From Vibrio agarilyticus (GTDB taxonomy: Bacteria; Pseudomonadota; Gammaproteobacteria; Enterobacterales; Vibrionaceae), in the NCBI RefSeq assembly GCF_012641465.1, contig NZ_JABAIK010000001.1, positions 372,001 through 436,000 on the forward strand: DNA of 64,000 nt, given 5' to 3'. This document shows positions 61,602 to 64,000 of this stretch, one piece after another (the first letter of the stretch is position 1; each line of letters begins with the position of its first letter). The position numbers and the translations under genes are program-made. The notes under the pieces are model-generated. The model was not told the DNA's origin, did no database searches, and was given only the letters and a program-made list of their open reading frames with translations.

Positions 61602-61928
61602 ATGGCAGGTATCGATAACATTCGCAGTGGGCAATTGTTTAATACCAATAATCGCCCCTCCGCACGTGCCGACAGCTCGGCGTCACACTCAACCGCCAGC
61701 CGTGATGTCAAAACTACCGCAGGTCAAGATTCCGTTTCGCTCAGCTCGCAAGGTAAAGCTATGGGTCAGTTGCAACAGAGTATGGCGGCAACACCAGCGT
61801 TTGATGCAGCAAAAGTTGCGGCGATTAAAGAAGCAATTGCTAATGGCTCTTATCAGGTCGATCCAGAGCGTCTTGCGGATAACATCATGAAGTTTGAAAA
61901 CGAGCTAGCCCCACAGAACAAAGCGTAA
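61602..61928 (+). CDS. flgM: Anti-sigma28 factor FlgM
   Basis: This 108-residue, largely disordered N-terminal protein (MAGIDNIRSGQLFNTNNRPS) has a C-terminal FliA-binding helical half (FDAAKVAAIKEAIANGSYQVDPERLADNIMKFE), the FlgM signature. It holds FliA until it is exported through the completed hook. Its FliA promoter is visible upstream. Paired with flgN 15 bp downstream. Confidence 0.94.
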   Translation: MAGIDNIRSGQLFNTNNRPSARADSSASHSTASRDVKTTAGQDSVSLSSQGKAMGQLQQSMAATPAFDAAKVAAIKEAIANGSYQVDPERLADNIMKFENELAPQNKA

Positions 61929-61943
61929 AACTAGAAACAGTAA

Positions 61944-62369
61944 ATGGCTGCGTTAACAGACTTAATCGATTTTCAACGCGACAGTGCTCGTCAGTTATTG
62001 GCCGTACTTGAGCGGGAGACACTTGCTATCACATCACGGGTTGCTCGTGATATTGAGATGATAGCCAAAGAAAAAGTAACATTAATCGAGGCATTAAAAA
62101 CGACTGACCAACGCATTGCCGCGCACCCTCACCTTGCCAGCGCGCAGCAAGAGGTCGATTTTAATCAGAAGGTTAGTGAAATTCGGTTGCTCATCGAGCA
62201 GTGCCAAACCATCAATCAAGCTAATGGTGATGCTCTACACCGCGCGCAATTAAGTTTTCGAAAACTCAACAATTTGTTCCAGCAAACTCATGGAAAAGTT
62301 GGCATGACCTACAACGCGGCAGGAAAAACTCACACCATTTCCACATTAGGCACCAACATCAAGGCGTAA
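61944..62369 (+). CDS. flgN: Flagellar export chaperone FlgN
   Basis: This 141-residue alpha-helical protein (FlgN family) has the N-terminal DLIDFQRDSARQLLAVLERE and a late RKLNNLFQQTHGK-type segment. It is the export chaperone for the junction proteins FlgK and FlgL encoded on the other strand. Its 3' end overlaps the convergent ABM gene by 11 bp. Confidence 0.9.
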   Translation: MAALTDLIDFQRDSARQLLAVLERETLAITSRVARDIEMIAKEKVTLIEALKTTDQRIAAHPHLASAQQEVDFNQKVSEIRLLIEQCQTINQANGDALHRAQLSFRKLNNLFQQTHGKVGMTYNAAGKTHTISTLGTNIKA

Positions 62370-62700
62370 GTGAGCTCGCAAACTCATTTGAAAGCTCGCA
62401 TTGTAAATAATCATCCATAACCTCAAGCTGATACAAAACGCTCGATTGAATTAAGCACGCTCGCATTTTTTCACGTGCTTGAACCTCTTTCGCGTCAGTG
62501 GCAATGTAATTTTTCTGCCATTGCGCTTTGCTGGGCCATTGTGCATAGCCAATAAAGCGTTGCGGCTCGTCTGAACGATGCAGGCGAGAGCCATAGCTCC
62601 CGCAATATCGGTAAATGGCTTTAGTCACATCAAGCCACGCTTGGCGAAAGAGATCCTCACTTCCAGGCGTGACTTCAAACTCATAAACAACAACAAACAT
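62359..62700 (-). CDS. Antibiotic biosynthesis monooxygenase (ABM) domain protein
   Basis: This 113-residue single-domain protein has FVVVYEFEVTPGSEDLFRQAW and RFIGYAQWPSKAQWQKNY, the ferredoxin-like ABM fold. Members include quinol monooxygenases and haem-degrading or stress enzymes; the role here is unknown. It is a non-flagellar gene inside the flagellar cluster, ending in flgN (tail overlap 11 bp) and following flgP at 55 bp, so it may be expressed with flgOP. Confidence 0.82.
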   Translation of the reverse strand: MFVVVYEFEVTPGSEDLFRQAWLDVTKAIYRYCGSYGSRLHRSDEPQRFIGYAQWPSKAQWQKNYIATDAKEVQAREKMRACLIQSSVLYQLEVMDDYLQCELSNEFASSLTP

Positions 62701-62755
62701 CCTTTGTCCTAGTTAAGCCTCATGCTCAAAACTTAGTGTGTAACAGAGAAGCCGA

Positions 62756-63211
62756 TTAAAACAACGTTTGCTGACGCTTCTCTGGCACATGTTGCACTTC
62801 GCCAAAATCACGCAACTTGTCCATTTTACGAATATCAAGACGCAACTCTGTCACATAGCTATCTTCCACCATATAAGCGCGAATCACTTGAGCGCCACGA
62901 ATAACACCATCGACGGCGCCTGACGTGGTTTCAATGCCTAAACGTTGATCTTCTAACTCAGCACGACCACTAATACGCATGCCATACACTTGCTCAGCCA
63001 GCTCTCTATAGGCATCAATTTTTGATGCTCGCATCGCACGTATTTGTTTCTCTTCTGGTGTTCGGCCCACTTGCTCACTGACCGATGCGTAACCTACCGC
63101 AACTAAGATTTCATCTTCACGCATCTGCTGAAGTGGTTGACACCCCGTAATGAGCCAAGCCGATATCAGTGCCATCAATAGTAAGCCGATGTGTCTCACT
63201 TTGTGTCCCAT
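62756..63211 (-). CDS. flgP: Flagellar outer-membrane lipoprotein FlgP
   Basis: This 151-residue lipoprotein of the LPP20 type has the signal LLLMALISAWLITGC with a LITGC lipobox. A compact domain follows with ILVAVGYASVSEQVGRTPEEKQIRAMRASKIDAYRELAEQVYG. FlgP in Vibrio, with FlgO and FlgT, forms outer H-ring/basal disk parts needed for polar flagellum stability. Located after flgO in the same direction (57-bp gap). Confidence 0.92.
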   Translation of the reverse strand: MGHKVRHIGLLLMALISAWLITGCQPLQQMREDEILVAVGYASVSEQVGRTPEEKQIRAMRASKIDAYRELAEQVYGMRISGRAELEDQRLGIETTSGAVDGVIRGAQVIRAYMVEDSYVTELRLDIRKMDKLRDFGEVQHVPEKRQQTLF

Positions 63212-63268
63212 CTCTACTTCTCTTTCCTATCAATATTTGGTTTGTACTGCTCTTCGCTCGCGCCACTC

Positions 63269-63904
63269 TTATGGGCGCAGAATAACGGTATGAGGCTGAC
63301 GAATTTCCGGATCAGAGCGAATTAATACGCCATCTTGGGTACGAATACTATTGAGCGTATCAAGATCGCGTCCGATACGGTCTGCGGGCAAAAAGCCTTG
63401 TGCAGAGGCAACAACAATGCGACTTTGCATGCCAACCACTCGCGCATTGACCAACACGCCACCTTCTTGTCGCAGCATGGTTCCCGTCAGTACATATTGA
63501 ATTTCTTGCTCATGCGCTAAATCTTTCCAGTCACGACTCAGGGCAAAATCTCCCGTCTGCGTCACTTGAATCGACCCTGTGGTCTTAAAATCAACCACCT
63601 TAAAACCACGTCGCTGCAGCTGATAAATAAACCCTTCCGAAACCGAGTTGCCGAGCCAGTTCGTTGCATCCAAATTCTGCAAGTCAACAAACGAGGTGAC
63701 CGCAATCGGCGTGCGAGCGGAAACGCTGGTATTGGATACCATCAGTTCTTCTGTCAGCCCTTCAACGAAGTAGTCCATGGTATGTCTCGGACTGTCCAGT
63801 AACATGAACTGACTACCAGAATATGGCTCTTTGCCGTTATAAATAGGCGAATAAGCACAAGCGGTCAGCATACAAACTGACGCCACCATAAGCCATTTTT
63901 TCAT
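63269..63904 (-). CDS. flgO: Flagellar outer-membrane protein FlgO
   Basis: This 211-residue protein starts MKKWLMVASVCMLTACAYSP; LTAC is a lipobox, so it is probably a lipoprotein. The mature domain contains YFVEGLTEELMVSNTSVSARTPIAVTSFVDLQNLDATNWLGN and a YVLTGTMLRQEGGVLVNARVVG segment, as in the FlgO family. It acts with FlgP and FlgT in the Vibrio flagellar outer ring. Divergent from the probable flgT at the window edge. Confidence 0.92.
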   Translation of the reverse strand: MKKWLMVASVCMLTACAYSPIYNGKEPYSGSQFMLLDSPRHTMDYFVEGLTEELMVSNTSVSARTPIAVTSFVDLQNLDATNWLGNSVSEGFIYQLQRRGFKVVDFKTTGSIQVTQTGDFALSRDWKDLAHEQEIQYVLTGTMLRQEGGVLVNARVVGMQSRIVVASAQGFLPADRIGRDLDTLNSIRTQDGVLIRSDPEIRQPHTVILRP

Positions 63905-63964
63905 CGGTCATATCTCCAAATAAACCATGATGGAACGGGGTCGCACACTATCCGCTACAGCACC

Positions 63965-64000
63965 ATGCTTTGCCTTTTGCTCTGTTTGCTGAGCCATGCG
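63965..64000 (+). CDS. flgT: Probable FlgT N-terminus (partial, runs off the window)
   Basis: From the ATG at 63965 the frame reads MLCLLLCLLSHA, a signal-peptide-like stretch, to the window end. The frame is open further upstream without a better start codon. Opposite flgO, the expected neighbour in Vibrio is flgT, which encodes the H-ring protein of the polar flagellum. Only 12 codons are visible, so the identity rests on position. Confidence 0.45.
   Translation, partial: MLCLLLCLLSHA

Overview
The window reads as a Vibrio chromosome I segment. Diagnostic content is a toxR-toxS pair divergent from htpG, a polar flagellar cluster with flgO/flgP and the start of a probable flgT, a nagE that lacks its IIA domain, and many intergenic ERIC-like palindromes. 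No rRNA, tRNA, CRISPR array, integrase, transposase or prophage gene was found. The gene set is housekeeping chromosome, not an island. Species cannot be fixed by eye. Gene order resembles V. cholerae blocks as I remember them (sdh-gltA-pgm-seqA-fldA-fur, then glnS-nag-asnB-hemH-adk-htpG-toxRS-ligA-zipA-cysZ-cysK-pts, then flaC-flg), joined in a different arrangement.

Layout. 1-3 kb: end of the succinate dehydrogenase operon (sdhA partial, sdhD, sdhC) divergent from gltA. 3-10.6 kb: Nif3-like protein, DUF1853 gene, pgm, seqA, ybfF-like esterase, DUF2788 protein, fldA, DUF4442 protein, fur. 10.7-17.5 kb: glnS, then the GlcNAc regulon nagE divergent from nagA-nagC, with candidate NagC and CRP sites between. 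17.8-27 kb: CPA2 antiporter, asnB, POT transporter, hemH, adk, htpG. 27-34.5 kb: toxRS, TSUP exporter, yfcE, yfcH, ybbO-like SDR, cnoX-like protein, and a small secreted unknown. 34.5-45.3 kb: DUF2057 protein, porin, ligA, zipA, cysZ, cysK and ptsH-ptsI-crr.

45.8-64 kb is almost entirely flagellar and chemotaxis. On the minus strand flgBCDE, flgFGHIJ and flgKL each have a sigma54 (-24/-12) match at their head, followed by a flagellin gene. cheV-cheR lies upstream of flgB. flgA and flgMN run the other way, and flgMN has an excellent FliA (sigma28) promoter. An ABM-domain gene, flgP, flgO and the first codons of a probable flgT close the window.

Functional links: NagE has no IIA domain and probably takes phosphate from EIIA-Glc, encoded by crr in the same window. 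CysZ and CysK are sulfate uptake and cysteine synthesis neighbours. FlgM/FliA and sigma54 sites give the usual flagellar hierarchy.

I found no unmistakable new multigene system. The most interesting non-genic structure is the family of ERIC-like repeats, plus a second repeat class with similar ends but a different core. These include tandem composites, internally deleted and chimeric copies, and one copy ending 66 bp upstream of toxR. Other items are strong hairpins between ptsH/ptsI and ptsI/crr, a 72-residue secreted two-cysteine protein, and a CnoX without active-site cysteines.
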